Source: an uncultured Oscillospiraceae bacterium
GTDB lineage: Bacteria > Bacillota > Clostridia > Oscillospirales > Oscillospiraceae
Direction of reading: 5' to 3'
Length of the DNA: 50,381 bases
Assembly: GCA_934589145.1 (NCBI GenBank)
Contig: CAKTNW010000014.1
Span: 1 to 50,381, forward strand
Shown here: piece after piece, positions 1-9,559 of the stretch
Position numbering within the stretch: the stretch's first letter is position 1
How the letters are laid out: each line of letters begins with the position of its first letter
Program-made: the position numbers and the translations under genes
The notes under the pieces: generated by a model
Told to the model about the DNA's origin: nothing
The model's input: the letters and a program-made list of their open reading frames with translations, nothing else
Databases searched by the model: none

Positions 1-941
1 CGGAGGACATCGACTACGTCATCGCCAACTCCAAGCTGGCGGAGGACTTCGACATCTCCTCCACCCACATGCTGCTGGTGGACGCCAACCTTCCCACACG
101 GGACGTGCGGGACATGATCGACGAGATGGAGCAGGTGGACGGCGTGAAATACGTCCTCAGTCTGGAGAGCGTGGTGGGCCCGCTGGTACCGGAGGACATC
201 CTGCCGGATTCCGTCCGGTCGCTCCTGAACGACGGCCAGTGGGAGCTGATGCTGATCAACTCGGAGTACAAGGTGGCCAGCGACGCCGTCAGCGACCAGT
301 TGGACAGCCTGAACGCCATCCTGAAGAAGTATGACGACACCGGCATGCTGATCGGCGAAGCCCCCTGCATGAAGGACATGATCGACACCACCGATCACGA
401 CTTCCAGGTGGTCAACGCCGTGTCCATCGTGGCCATCTTCGTCATCATCGCCCTGGTGGAAAAGAGCATCTCCCTCCCCTTCGTGCTGATCGCCGTCATC
501 GAGTTGGCGGTGTTCATCAATCTGGGATTGCCCCACTACCTTGGCCAGTCCCTGCCCTTCATCGCCCCCATCTGCATCAGCACCATCCAGTTGGGCGCCA
601 CGGTGGACTACGCCATTCTGATGACCACCCGCTACAAGTCCGAGCGTCTGAACGGCAATGAGCGCAAGGCCGCCGTGTACACCGCCCTGCGGACCTCCGC
701 CCCCTCCGTCATCGTCAGCGGTCTGGGCCTGTTCGCCGCCACCTTCGGCGTGGCCGTGTACTCCAACATTGATATCGTGGGCTCCATGTGCATGCTGATG
801 GCCCGGGGCGCGATCATCAGCGTGCTGCTGGTGCTGCTGGTGCTGCCCGCGCTGCTGATCCTGTGCGACGGCATCATCTGCAAGACTACCAAGGGTATGA
901 CCCATCTTTCCCGCAACAAGAATCAGGAGGTAAGCTTATGA
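1..941 (+). CDS. MMPL/RND-family membrane transporter, C-terminal part
   Basis: The gene enters from the left edge, with the reading frame starting at base 3, so only about 312 C-terminal residues are present. An extracytoplasmic segment comes first (about residues 1-130), followed by a run of roughly six hydrophobic helices. The block carrying IQLGATVDYAILMTTRYKSE is typical of the second MMPL transmembrane domain, where an Asp in the helix after GATVDY takes part in proton relay in this superfamily. The short C-terminal tail is polar. The stop codon overlaps the next start codon (ATGA), so the two genes are translationally coupled. MMPL proteins export lipids, peptides or drugs; the substrate here cannot be told. 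The family call is firm and the function is open. Confidence 0.85.
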   Translation, partial: EDIDYVIANSKLAEDFDISSTHMLLVDANLPTRDVRDMIDEMEQVDGVKYVLSLESVVGPLVPEDILPDSVRSLLNDGQWELMLINSEYKVASDAVSDQLDSLNAILKKYDDTGMLIGEAPCMKDMIDTTDHDFQVVNAVSIVAIFVIIALVEKSISLPFVLIAVIELAVFINLGLPHYLGQSLPFIAPICISTIQLGATVDYAILMTTRYKSERLNGNERKAAVYTALRTSAPSVIVSGLGLFAATFGVAVYSNIDIVGSMCMLMARGAIISVLLVLLVLPALLILCDGIICKTTKGMTHLSRNKNQEVSL

Positions 942-2890
942 AAAAGAAGAATCAGATCATTGCCGCGGCGCTGTCTGTGGCCCTGATCGGCAGTCTGGCA
1001 GGCGTCACCGCCTTTGCCGCCAACAATAACCAGCAGAGCGATACCGCTGATACCGCCCAGGCGGAGACCACCGCCGCCACCGTCACCGCCTCCTCCGGCA
1101 GCAGCGAGACCGTATACGTCATCGCCAACACCGACGGCAGCGCCAAGAAGGTCATCGTCAGCCAGAAGTACGGCAGCGATGACGCCGACGCCGCCCAGAA
1201 GGCCAAGTCCTCCCTGACCGACGCCCAGAACGTGAAGGACGGCAACTGCTGGCAGGGCACCACCGACAAGGCGCTGCCCGTCACCACCGACATCACCTAC
1301 ACCCTGGACGGCAAGGCCATCTCCGCCGATGACCTGGCGGGCAAGAGCGGCCATGTGACCATCCGCTTTGACTACACCAACACCCAGTACGAGACCAGAA
1401 ACATCAACGGTAAATCCCAGAAGATCTATGTCCCCTTCGCCGCCCTGACCGGCACGCTGCTGGACAGCGACCGCTTCACCAACGTGTCCGTCACCAACGG
1501 CAAGCTGGTGGATGACGGCGACCACACCGTGGTGGTGGGCATGGCCTTCCCCGGTTTGCAGGAGAGTCTGGATCTGGACAGCGACACGCTGGCGCTGCCC
1601 GCCTATGTGGAGATCAGCGCCGACGTGACGGACTTCGCCCTGGATACCACGCTGACGGTGGTGACCAACTCCGTGTTCAGCGACGCCGATGAGGACGCCC
1701 TGGACGACAGCGCCCTGGGCGATCTGTCCGGCGACATGGACAAGCTGACCGACGCCATGACCCAACTGATGGACGGCTCCGGTGAGCTGTATGACGGGCT
1801 GGACACCTTGCTGAGCAGCTCCTATGAGCTGTCCGACGGCGTAGGAAAGCTGACCAGCGGTCTCCAGACGCTGGACAGCAACAGCGCCCAGTTGAACGCA
1901 GGCGCCGAGACGGTGTTCAACACCCTGCTGGACACCGCCAACACCCAGCTCCAGGCCAACGAGAGCCTGAAGGAGGCGGGCATCACCATCCCCACCCTGA
2001 CCATCGCCAACTATGCCGACACCCTCAACGGCGTCATCGCCTCCCTTGACCCGGAAAGCGTCATCGCCCAGGCGGAGCAGGTGGCCCTTGAGAAGGTCAC
2101 CGCCGCCGTCCGCGCCCAGGAGGACACCGTCCGCGCCGGTGTCACGCAGGCCGTGCAGCAGCAGGTCACCGCACAGGTGACAGATGCCGTCACCGCCCAG
2201 GTACAGGCCAAGGTGCTTGCCGGTGTGCTGACGGCCTCCGGCATGACCCAGGAGCAGTACGACGCCCTGCCGGAGGACAGCGAGGTCAAGGCGGGCATTG
2301 ACGCCGCCGTGGCCGCCCAGATGCAGAGCGACGCCGTACAGCAGCAGATCACCGCCGCCGTGGCGGAGAACGTGGCCGCCCAGATGGCCTCCGATGAGGT
2401 GAAGGCCCTTATTGACCAGAACACCGAGGCCCAGATCGCCCTGCTGATCCAGCAGAACATGAACTCCGACGAGGTAAGGGCCCAGATCAACGCCGCCGCA
2501 GCCCAGGCCAGCGAGGGTGCCCAGCAGCTGCTGGCCCTGCGGCAGCAGCTGGACAGCTACAACACCTTCTACACTGGTCTGCGGGCCTACACCGCCGGTG
2601 TGGGCGAGGCCAAGGACGGCGCGGTCAAGCTGAAGGGCAGCATGCCTGACCTGATCGACGGCGTAAAGAAGCTCCGGGACGGTTCCGGTGAGCTGCGCGA
2701 CGGCCTGAAGGAGCTGAACGACCAGGCCATCCAGAAGATCGTGGACGCCCTGGACGGCGACCTGGGCCAGGTGAGCGACCGCCTGCAGGCGGTGCTGGAT
2801 GTGTCCCGCGACTATCAGGGCTTCACCATGAACAGCGACGGCGGCGTGAAGTTCATCTTCCGCACCGAGGCCGTTGAGGCTGCCGAATAA
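938..2890 (+). CDS. Secreted protein with xxxLxxG-type repeats, partner of the MMPL transporter
   Basis: The product is 650 residues. The start at 938 is chosen because AGGAGG lies 8 bases upstream and a clear signal peptide follows (MKKKNQ, hydrophobic core, AFA cleavage site near residue 27). After a globular N-terminal part (about 30-270) comes a segment with xxxLxxG-like heptads such as LMDGSGELYDGL and LRDGSGELRDGL. Between these lies a long Ala/Gln/Val-rich helical stretch (about 370-540) that should form a coiled coil. No membrane anchor follows. The heptads resemble the middle region of YhgE/Pip proteins, and the overlap with the MMPL gene suggests an extracytoplasmic accessory subunit for that transporter. 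This role is inference. A bidirectional terminator follows. Confidence 0.7.
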   Translation: MKKKNQIIAAALSVALIGSLAGVTAFAANNNQQSDTADTAQAETTAATVTASSGSSETVYVIANTDGSAKKVIVSQKYGSDDADAAQKAKSSLTDAQNVKDGNCWQGTTDKALPVTTDITYTLDGKAISADDLAGKSGHVTIRFDYTNTQYETRNINGKSQKIYVPFAALTGTLLDSDRFTNVSVTNGKLVDDGDHTVVVGMAFPGLQESLDLDSDTLALPAYVEISADVTDFALDTTLTVVTNSVFSDADEDALDDSALGDLSGDMDKLTDAMTQLMDGSGELYDGLDTLLSSSYELSDGVGKLTSGLQTLDSNSAQLNAGAETVFNTLLDTANTQLQANESLKEAGITIPTLTIANYADTLNGVIASLDPESVIAQAEQVALEKVTAAVRAQEDTVRAGVTQAVQQQVTAQVTDAVTAQVQAKVLAGVLTASGMTQEQYDALPEDSEVKAGIDAAVAAQMQSDAVQQQITAAVAENVAAQMASDEVKALIDQNTEAQIALLIQQNMNSDEVRAQINAAAAQASEGAQQLLALRQQLDSYNTFYTGLRAYTAGVGEAKDGAVKLKGSMPDLIDGVKKLRDGSGELRDGLKELNDQAIQKIVDALDGDLGQVSDRLQAVLDVSRDYQGFTMNSDGGVKFIFRTEAVEAAE

Positions 2891-2938
2891 CCCCGTTTAT
2901 GGGGTACATAAAGGCCGTTAATGTACCAATAACGCACC

Positions 2939-2969
2939 AAAAAAGGCACCCCCTTCGGGTGCCTTTTTT
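2939..2969. terminator. Bidirectional intrinsic terminator
   Basis: A 7-bp GC-rich stem (GGCACCC/GGGTGCC) with a 5-base loop is flanked by six A on the left and six T on the right. It sits between convergent genes and can end transcription from both sides. Confidence 0.9.
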
Positions 2970-2984
2970 GCGGTTTCTTTGCGC

Positions 2985-4655
2985 TTATTCCTCGTTCTGC
3001 TCCAGGGGCAGGGTCACGCGGATGGTGGTGCCCTTGCCGGGGGTGCTGTCCAGATGGATGCCGCCGCCCAGATCCTGCACCGCGTGCTTGACGATGGACA
3101 GGCCCAGGCCGGTGCCGCCGCTCTGCCGGGAATGACTCTTATCCACCCGGTAGAACCGCTCGAACACCCGGCTCTGGTGCTCCTGGGGGATGCCGATGCC
3201 GGTGTCCGCCACGGTCAGGGCCGCGCTCTCGCCCCAGCGGCTCACGTCCACGGTGACGCTGCCGCCGGTGACGTTGTACTTGATGGCGTTGTCGCAGAGG
3301 TTATAGAGGATCTCCGACAGCAGCCGCCGGGCGCTGCGGACGGTGACGGGCGTGCCGGTGACGGACACGGTCACATCCTTGGCGGCAGCGGCGTCACGGA
3401 GAGAGGCGGCCGTCTCCTCCGCCAGGGACAGCAGCTCCACGTTCTCCGTGGGCAGCGACGCCCCCTCGTCCAACTGGGACAGGCGGATGATATCCTCGAT
3501 GAGGGTCACAAGGCGTGCGGCCTCGTGATGGATGCGGCTGATGAACTGGGGCATGTCCTCCGGCTTCACCAGGCCGTTCTCCATCAGCTCCGCGCTGCCC
3601 ATGATGGACTGCAGCGGGGTCTTCAGCTCATGAGACACATTGGCGGTGAACTCGCGGCGGCTGCGCTGGGCCAGGGCCTGATCCGTCACGTCGAAGGACA
3701 GCACCACCGCGCCGGTGACGGCATCGCCGGACTGGATGCGGCTGATGTCCAGCTGATAGGCCCGTCCGGCCCGCTCCGTCTGGATCTCGCTGTGGCCGCC
3801 GGTCATGGCGTCGTGAAGGGCGCGGCTCACGTCGGGGCTGCGCTCGATGGTGAGGAAGTCCCGGCCCACGCAGTCCTTCTCCGCGTGGAACAGGGCGCAG
3901 GCCGCCGGGTTGATGCTGATGATCTCGCTCTTCTCGTTCAGCAGCACCAGACCCTCCTGCATGCTGCCGGTGATCTGGCCGAACTCATCCCGCTTCCGCC
4001 GCAGCTCGCCCAACTGGGCGTCGATCTGGCGGCGCTGCTGGTTGATGCGGCCCAGCAGAGGCGACAGCTCCTCGTAGGTGTCGTTCTCCAGAGGGTGCTC
4101 CAGATCCAGCTCATTGAGGGGCTTTACGATATGCTGGGCCAGCCGCCGGGCCAGCAGGGCCGACAGGGCCAGCGCCAGCACCAGCACGATCAGGAAGGGC
4201 TGGAGCATGCCCAGCACCAGCACGCCTGCGGTGGCGCGGCTGATGGAGATACGCAGCACGGTACCGTCATCCAGGCGCTTCGCCTGGTAGATGGTCTTTT
4301 CCAGCAGCGTGGCGGAGTAGCGGCTGGACTCGCCCTGCCCCGTCAGCAGCGCCTGCTGGATCTCCTGGCGCTGGCCGTGGTTCTCCATACCGGCGGCGTC
4401 GGTGCGGGTGTCGTACAGCACGGTGCCGTTGGCCGCCACCCAGGTGAGGCGGTAGCGGTCAGAGCTGAGGGATTTGAGGTAGCTCTCCCCTTCACCCTGC
4501 TGCATGGCGGCGGCCGCCAGGCTCAGCTCATCTTTGAGCTGCTGCTCCTGCACGCCGCAGAAGTATTCGTAAAGGCAGCCCATAATGATCACCAGGCTGG
4601 CCAGCAGCACCGCACCCGCCGTGATCACCATGGAGCGGAAAATTCGTTTCGTCAT
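2985..4655 (-). CDS. phoR: Phosphate-responsive sensor histidine kinase PhoR
   Basis: The product is 556 residues. The start (MTKRIF) overlaps the stop of the response regulator gene as ATGA. It has an N-terminal transmembrane helix, an extracytoplasmic sensor stretch, a second helix near residue 165, a HAMP-like linker, a PAS domain (MQEGLVLLNEKSEI...), a HisKA domain with the phospho-acceptor His in FTANVSHELKTPL, and an ATPase domain with N box (NLCDNAIKYN) and G boxes (DTGIGIP, GTGLGLSIVKH). It is the last gene of the pst-phoU operon, which fits a PhoR that senses phosphate through the Pst/PhoU complex and phosphorylates the adjacent regulator. Genetic context is the main support for the phosphate specificity. 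Confidence 0.9.
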   Translation of the reverse strand: MTKRIFRSMVITAGAVLLASLVIIMGCLYEYFCGVQEQQLKDELSLAAAAMQQGEGESYLKSLSSDRYRLTWVAANGTVLYDTRTDAAGMENHGQRQEIQQALLTGQGESSRYSATLLEKTIYQAKRLDDGTVLRISISRATAGVLVLGMLQPFLIVLVLALALSALLARRLAQHIVKPLNELDLEHPLENDTYEELSPLLGRINQQRRQIDAQLGELRRKRDEFGQITGSMQEGLVLLNEKSEIISINPAACALFHAEKDCVGRDFLTIERSPDVSRALHDAMTGGHSEIQTERAGRAYQLDISRIQSGDAVTGAVVLSFDVTDQALAQRSRREFTANVSHELKTPLQSIMGSAELMENGLVKPEDMPQFISRIHHEAARLVTLIEDIIRLSQLDEGASLPTENVELLSLAEETAASLRDAAAAKDVTVSVTGTPVTVRSARRLLSEILYNLCDNAIKYNVTGGSVTVDVSRWGESAALTVADTGIGIPQEHQSRVFERFYRVDKSHSRQSGGTGLGLSIVKHAVQDLGGGIHLDSTPGKGTTIRVTLPLEQNEE

Positions 4656-5326
4656 GTCCGTGCCTCCCATCTGTAGCCCACGCCACGCACCGTTTCGATG
4701 CGGTCGCCGCACGCGCCCAGCTTCTGGCGCAGGGTGCGGATGTGCATATCCACCGTGCGGCTCTCGCCCACATAGTCGGCGCCCCACACATCGTTGAAGA
4801 GCTGATCCCGCGTGAAGGCCATGCCGGGGTGGGACAGGAACAGCCGCAGCAGCTCGAACTCCTTATAGGTCAGGGTCACGCGCTCTCCCGCCGCCGTGAC
4901 GGTATGGCCGTCCAGATCCAGCGTCACGCCGCCGCCGGAGAGCCGGCGGCCCTGCTGGGCCGGGGCGCAGCGCCGCAGCACCGCCTTCACCCGGGAGACC
5001 ATCTCCATCATGCCGAAGGGCTTGACCAAATAGTCGTCGGCCCCCATGTCAAGGCTCTGGATCTTGTCGTACTCCATGCCCTTGGCGGTGGCCATGATGA
5101 CGGGCACCGCCTGCGTCCGGGGCGTCTGGCGCAGATAGCGCAGCAGGGACACCCCGTCCTCGCCGGGCAGCATCACGTCCAGCAGCACCAGGTCCGGCGT
5201 CTCGGTCTCCAGCGCCTCGCGGAAGGAGGCGCCGTCGGAAAAGCCCCGGGCCTCGAACCCGGTGGAATTCAGGGTATATACCTCGATCTCGCGGATACCG
5301 CTGTCATCCTCCACACACCAGATCAT
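4652..5326 (-). CDS. phoB: OmpR-family response regulator of the phosphate regulon (PhoB/PhoP type)
   Basis: The product is 224 residues from the start MIWCVEDD. An alternative start two codons earlier (5332) is possible, but the AGGAG lies at better spacing for 5326. The receiver domain has the acidic pocket E6-D7-D8, the phospho-acceptor D50 in LVLLDVMLPG and the conserved Lys in LVKPF. A winged-helix DNA-binding domain follows (TYKEFELLRLFL ... VGESRTVDMHIRTLRQKLG ... RGVGYRWE). It overlaps phoU by 23 bases and phoR by 4, so all three are co-translated. It probably binds the TTTACA-type repeats upstream of pstS. Confidence 0.9.
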   Translation of the reverse strand: MIWCVEDDSGIREIEVYTLNSTGFEARGFSDGASFREALETETPDLVLLDVMLPGEDGVSLLRYLRQTPRTQAVPVIMATAKGMEYDKIQSLDMGADDYLVKPFGMMEMVSRVKAVLRRCAPAQQGRRLSGGGVTLDLDGHTVTAAGERVTLTYKEFELLRLFLSHPGMAFTRDQLFNDVWGADYVGESRTVDMHIRTLRQKLGACGDRIETVRGVGYRWEART

Positions 5327-5978
5327 GTCCATTCTCCTCTCCGTCGTGAACGCCGGTGACGGCAAAGACCACCCATCCGGCAATGTTGGCGGCGTGGTCG
5401 CCGATGCGCTCGAAATATTTTGCGATCATCAAAAGATCCAGGGCATACTCGCCGTCGTCCGGCCGCTGGGCGATCCAGTCGATCAGCGTGGCCTTCACCT
5501 TGCGGAAGTCCTCGTCCACCACGTCGTCACGGGCGATGACCTCGTGGGCCAGGGCCACGTCACGGCGGACATAGGCGTCCACGCTGCCGGTCACCATGGA
5601 GATGGCGGCACGGGCCATATGGCCCACGAAGGCGCACTCCTCGCCGGAGCGGCCGTTGAGGAAGCCGATGATCTCGGCGATATCCTCGGCCTGGTCGCCG
5701 ATGCGCTCCATGTCGGTGATCATTTTCAGCGCGGCGCTGATCTGCCGCAGGTCACTGGCCACCGGCTGCTGGCGCAGCAGCAGCTTCAGGCACAGGGCCT
5801 CGATATCCCGCTCCTGCTGGTCGATGCCGGAGGCGCGGGGCACGATCTGGGCCGCCAGCTCCGTGTCGCCCTCCATCAGGGCCTTGGCCGCGGCGGCGAT
5901 GACCTCCTCGCACAGCGCGCCCATTTCGATCAATTCCCGGTTCAGCAGCGCAAGCTGCTCGTCCAAACGGCTTCTCAT
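5304..5978 (-). CDS. phoU: Phosphate signalling protein PhoU
   Basis: The product is 224 residues, the usual PhoU length. It starts at MRSRLDEQ, whose ATG shares its A with the pstB stop codon. The sequence is all-helical with the two PhoU repeats, each carrying a metal-binding motif: DMERIGDQAEDIAEI in the first half and KYFERIGDHAANIAGW in the second. PhoU links the Pst transporter to PhoR and keeps the kinase inactive when phosphate is plentiful. Its place between pstB and the two-component genes supports this. Confidence 0.95.
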   Translation of the reverse strand: MRSRLDEQLALLNRELIEMGALCEEVIAAAAKALMEGDTELAAQIVPRASGIDQQERDIEALCLKLLLRQQPVASDLRQISAALKMITDMERIGDQAEDIAEIIGFLNGRSGEECAFVGHMARAAISMVTGSVDAYVRRDVALAHEVIARDDVVDEDFRKVKATLIDWIAQRPDDGEYALDLLMIAKYFERIGDHAANIAGWVVFAVTGVHDGEENGHDLVCGG

Positions 5979-6733
5979 TATCCGAACCTCCCCGTGATGT
6001 AATCCTCCGTCCGCTTGTCGCGGGGCTGGGCAAAGATCTGCTCCGTATCCCCGCACTCCACCAGCTCACCCAGCAGGAAAAAGGCAGTGCGGTCGGAAAT
6101 GCGGGCGGCCTGCTGCATGTTATGGGTGACGATGACAATAGTATACCTGTCTTTCAGCTCAATGGCAAGCTCTTCTATGCGGGAAGTGGAAATGGGATCC
6201 AGGGCGCTGGTGGGCTCGTCCATCAGCAGCACCTGGGGCTCCACCGCCAGCGCGCGGGCGATGCACAGACGCTGCTGCTGGCCGCCGGACAGGCCCAGGG
6301 CCGATTTCTTCAGGCGGTCCTTCACCTCGTCCCAGATGGCGGCGCGGCGCAGGGCCTGCTCCACGATGTCGTCCAGCTTCACCTTGCTGCGCACGCCGTG
6401 GGTGCGCGGGCCGTAGGCGATGTTGTCATAGATGCTCATGGGGAAGGGATTGGGCTTCTGGAACACCATGCCGATCTCCTTGCGCAGCTGGTTCACGTCC
6501 ACCGAAGAGGCAAAGATGTCCTGCCCCTGATAGCAGACCTCTCCGGTAACGCGGACACCGGGGATCAGGTCGTTCATCCGGTTCAGCGTCTTGAGGAAGG
6601 TGGACTTTCCGCAGCCGGAAGGGCCGATGAGTGCGGTGACGCTCTTCTCCGGAATATTGATATTGACATCCTTCAGCGCCTGGGATTGTCCGTACCACAG
6701 GCACAGGTCGTTGACGGTCATGATATCGCTCAT
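5978..6733 (-). CDS. pstB: Phosphate ABC transporter ATP-binding protein PstB
   Basis: The product is 251 residues. It has a Walker A motif at residues 37-45 (GPSGCGKST), a Q-loop ([16 protein letters not shown]), the signature LSGGQQQRL and Walker [13 protein letters not shown], followed by the H-loop His in VTHNM. The motif set and length match PstB closely. The ribosome binding site AAAGGAGGAG is encoded inside the last codons of pstA, and the two genes overlap as ATGA. It energises phosphate uptake through PstC and PstA. Confidence 0.97.
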   Translation of the reverse strand: MSDIMTVNDLCLWYGQSQALKDVNINIPEKSVTALIGPSGCGKSTFLKTLNRMNDLIPGVRVTGEVCYQGQDIFASSVDVNQLRKEIGMVFQKPNPFPMSIYDNIAYGPRTHGVRSKVKLDDIVEQALRRAAIWDEVKDRLKKSALGLSGGQQQRLCIARALAVEPQVLLMDEPTSALDPISTSRIEELAIELKDRYTIVIVTHNMQQAARISDRTAFFLLGELVECGDTEQIFAQPRDKRTEDYITGRFG

Positions 6734-7596
6734 ATGCTTCTCCTCCTTTGGAAGTATTTGCCCACCAGGGCGGCGGCCACGTCGATGATCAGCGCCAGTA
6801 CCATCAATATGGCGGCGATGGCGAAGGCCACGTCGAACTCGCCCTGCTCCTTGGCGTAGACGTACAGGGCGACGGAAAGGGTGGCGCCGGAGCTCTGCAG
6901 CGTCTCCTGCAGGCTGCCGTACAGGGTGTGGGCGAAGCCCGCCGTGTACAGCAGGGCCGCCGTCTCGCCCAGGATACGGCCCACCGCCAGGATGCAGCCG
7001 GTGATGACGCCGTCCACGCAGCCGGGCAGCACCACGGTGCGGATGACCCGCCATTTGCCCGCGCCCAGGCCGAAGGCGCCTTCCCGGTAGCTCTGGGGCA
7101 CGGTCTTCAGGCTCTCCTGGGTGGTGCGCATGATGGTGGGCAGGTTCATGATCACCAGCGTCATGGCGCCGGCGATCAGGGATTTCTTCATGCCCAGGAA
7201 CTGGCAGAAGAACATCTGGCCCACCAGGCCGTAGATGATGGAGGGGATGCCGGACAGCGTCTCGGCGGCGTATTCGATGACGGCCACCACCTTTTTATTG
7301 GCGGCGTACTCCGTCAGGTAGACCGCCGCGCACACGCCCAGCGGCAGCACGAAGACCAGGGTGGTCAGCACCATGCAGACGGTGCTGATGATGTCCGGCA
7401 GGATGCCGATGGTGTCGCTGAGGTAGCTGGGCTTGGTGCTGAGGAGCTGCCAGCTCAGATGGGGAACGCCCTTATAGAGCACATAGAAGATCAGGAACAG
7501 CGCCAGGGCGCAGGTCAGTCCGGCGCACAGCAGCATCAGTCCCCGCATGGCGCCGCCCCAGATCCGGCGGCGGAGGGAAAACTTCGTATCGTTCAT
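6730..7596 (-). CDS. pstA: Phosphate ABC transporter permease PstA
   Basis: The product is 288 residues with about six transmembrane helices. It has the BPD-transporter inner-membrane signature, including the EAA-like loop around [26 protein letters not shown]. An AAGGAG site lies upstream of the start, three bases after the pstC stop. The last codons (FQRRRSI) double as the ribosome binding site of pstB. It forms the channel with PstC. Confidence 0.95.
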   Translation of the reverse strand: MNDTKFSLRRRIWGGAMRGLMLLCAGLTCALALFLIFYVLYKGVPHLSWQLLSTKPSYLSDTIGILPDIISTVCMVLTTLVFVLPLGVCAAVYLTEYAANKKVVAVIEYAAETLSGIPSIIYGLVGQMFFCQFLGMKKSLIAGAMTLVIMNLPTIMRTTQESLKTVPQSYREGAFGLGAGKWRVIRTVVLPGCVDGVITGCILAVGRILGETAALLYTAGFAHTLYGSLQETLQSSGATLSVALYVYAKEQGEFDVAFAIAAILMVLALIIDVAAALVGKYFQRRRSI

Positions 7597-7599
7597 GGT

Positions 7600-8469
7600 T
7601 TACTTCTCCTTACTGCGCTTCAGGAAGAAATTCAGCGCCGCGTTGATCAGCATGATGAACAGGAACAGCACCAGGGCAATGGAGAACAGCGCCTGACGCT
7701 GCAGGCCCGCCGCGGCGTAGCCCATCTCGCTGGCCACGGCGGTGGTCAGGAAGCGGACGCTCTGGAACAGGGAGGGCATGTTGGGCACGTTGCCGGACAC
7801 CATCATCACCGCCATGGCCTCGCCGATGGCGCGGCCTACGCCCAGCACCACCGCCGCGGCGATGCCGCTGCGGGCGGCGGGAACGGAGACGCGGAACCAG
7901 GTCTCCACCGGGGTGGCGCCCAGGGCCAGCGAGGCGTCCTCATACTCGCGGGGCACCGCCTCCAGGGCCGTCATGGCCACGTTGATGATGGAGGGCAGGA
8001 TCATGATGGCCAGCACGATGATGGCCGCCAGCAGGCCGGAGCCGTCGGGGATGTGGAAGATCCTGCGGATGCCGGGCACCAGCACCAGCATGCCCACCAG
8101 GCCGTACACCACGGAGGGGATGCCCGCCAGCAGGCTGACCGCCGAGGAGACAACGGCTTTCAGCTTGGACGGGGCCATCTTGGCCAGAAACACGGCGGTC
8201 ATGAAGCCGATGGGGACGCCCAGAACGATGGCGCCCGCCGTGCCGTACACGCTGGTCAGGATGAAGGAGAGGATGCCGAACTGGGGCGGCGTGCCGTTGG
8301 AATCCCACACGGGCCCGAAGAGGAATTTGACCAGTCCGATCTCACGGATGGCCGGGATGCCGGAGATGATGAGATAGACGGTGATCAGCAGCACGCAGCC
8401 GACCGTCACCAGACCCATCAGCAGAAAGAAGCCGTGGATGGCGTTCTCCCAGAATCGTTTTGCTTTCAT
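7600..8469 (-). CDS. pstC: Phosphate ABC transporter permease PstC
   Basis: The product is 289 residues with six predicted helices. The EAA loop is around ALEAVPREYEDASLALGATPVETW, a pattern typical of PstC. The ribosome binding site is weak (GAGGTG), and a hairpin lies between this gene and pstS, so it should be made at lower levels than the binding protein, as is common for ABC importers. Confidence 0.95.
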   Translation of the reverse strand: MKAKRFWENAIHGFFLLMGLVTVGCVLLITVYLIISGIPAIREIGLVKFLFGPVWDSNGTPPQFGILSFILTSVYGTAGAIVLGVPIGFMTAVFLAKMAPSKLKAVVSSAVSLLAGIPSVVYGLVGMLVLVPGIRRIFHIPDGSGLLAAIIVLAIMILPSIINVAMTALEAVPREYEDASLALGATPVETWFRVSVPAARSGIAAAVVLGVGRAIGEAMAVMMVSGNVPNMPSLFQSVRFLTTAVASEMGYAAAGLQRQALFSIALVLFLFIMLINAALNFFLKRSKEK

Positions 8470-8495
8470 GTGAGCACCTCATACATGCAGGGGAA

Positions 8496-8520
8496 GGCGG
8501 CACCCCTCAGGGATGTCGCC
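8496..8520 (-). promoter_or_regulatory. Intercistronic hairpin between pstS and pstC
   Basis: GGCGGCA pairs with TGTCGCC (one G-U), with a short inner CCC/GGG extension. It has no U tract, so it is more likely a stabiliser of the upstream pstS message or a partial attenuator than a full terminator. Confidence 0.45.
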
Positions 8521-8537
8521 TGTCCGCCATTGGGTTT

Positions 8538-9389
8538 TCAGTTGGCAGCCACTGCGCCGGCGGCAGAGATGATGGGCGCCGCGTCAGCGGAGAGGGCGTA
8601 GTCGAAGAACGCCTGGGCTGCGGGAGAGAGGGCCTTGCCTTCCACGGTCACCAGCACGAAGGGACGCTGCACCGTGTAGCTGCCGTCCTTGACGGTGGCT
8701 TCGCTGGGGGTCACGCCGTTCACGTTCAGGGCCTTGACGGTATCCTTGACGGAGGCCAGGGAGGCGTAGCCGATGGCGTCGGGGTTCTGGCTGACGGCGG
8801 TGATCACATCACCGGTGGAGGTCAGCTCCTGGCGATACTGGCAGGCGTCCTTGGTGCCGGTGATGGACTCGAAGCCATCGCGGGTGCCGCTGGCGGCCTC
8901 GCGGCCGATCAGGACGACCTCGGCGTCATTGCCGCCCACGTCCTTCCAGTTGGTGATCTCGCCGGTGTACAGCTTGGCGATCTGCTCAACGGACAGGTCG
9001 CTGACGGGGTTGTCGGGGTGAACGATGATGGCGATGCCGTCATAGGCCAGCACAGTCTCCTTCAGGCCGGCGGACTTCTCCTCATCCTTCAGCGCACGGG
9101 AGGACAGGCCGATGTCGCAGGTGCCCTCCTGCACGGCGGTGATGCCGGAGCCGGAGCCGGTGGGGTTGTAGTTGACGGTGACGCCGTCGTTGGCGCCCAT
9201 GAAGGACTCGCTCAGCGCGCCGATGACCTTCTCCATGGAGGTGGAGCCGTCGGTGGACACGGTGCCGGTGATGGCGGCAGCGTCGCCGCTGTTATCGTCG
9301 GGGGTAGTGTTGTCGCTGTTGGTGCTGCCGCAGGCGGCCAGGCTCAGTGCCAGAACCAGCGCCAGCGCAAGGGCAATGAACTTTTTCAT
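8538..9389 (-). CDS. pstS: Phosphate-binding lipoprotein PstS
   Basis: The product is 283 residues. It begins with a lipoprotein signal peptide ending in the lipobox LAAC, with the lipidated Cys at residue 20. A low-complexity Asn/Asp/Thr linker follows, then a periplasmic-binding-protein fold with the PstS phosphate-contact segments (VSTDGSTSMEKV, GSGSGI, IGREAASGTRDGFES). It has a strong AAGGAG site 8 bases before the start. It captures phosphate outside the membrane and hands it to PstC/PstA. It is the first gene of the operon and the probable target of PhoB control. Confidence 0.97.
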   Translation of the reverse strand: MKKFIALALALVLALSLAACGSTNSDNTTPDDNSGDAAAITGTVSTDGSTSMEKVIGALSESFMGANDGVTVNYNPTGSGSGITAVQEGTCDIGLSSRALKDEEKSAGLKETVLAYDGIAIIVHPDNPVSDLSVEQIAKLYTGEITNWKDVGGNDAEVVLIGREAASGTRDGFESITGTKDACQYRQELTSTGDVITAVSQNPDAIGYASLASVKDTVKALNVNGVTPSEATVKDGSYTVQRPFVLVTVEGKALSPAAQAFFDYALSADAAPIISAAGAVAAN

Positions 9390-9466
9390 AATGTATATCT
9401 CCTTTTCATTTGGTGTCTGATTGATTTGGATGTCTCATCCTTACAGCTAACAGCTTACGGCAGGCG

Positions 9467-9540
9467 TGTAAAATGAGAAAGCGAGGTCATGTAAAATCCA
9501 TGTCAAATCGTGGGATCCGGGCGCTTCAAAAAAATGTCAA
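9467..9540 (-). promoter_or_regulatory. Pho-box-like repeats upstream of pstS
   Basis: Read on the minus strand there are four TT(G/T)ACA hexamers, at 9540-9535, 9506-9501, 9495-9490 and 9472-9467. The middle two are 11 bases apart and the others 34 and 23 bases away, close to multiples of the 11-bp spacing of PhoP/PhoB sites in Firmicutes. No good -10 box could be fixed. Confidence 0.55.
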
Positions 9541-9559
9541 AAATTTTTGAAATTGGGTG

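Noticed and set aside
2979..4676. Long plus-strand frame opposite phoR
   Set aside because: It is an antisense shadow; the kinase on the other strand has all motifs.
6748..8601. Very long plus-strand frame opposite pstA and pstC
   Set aside because: It is rich in His, Gln, Gly and Asp, as expected from the antisense of GC-rich membrane protein genes.
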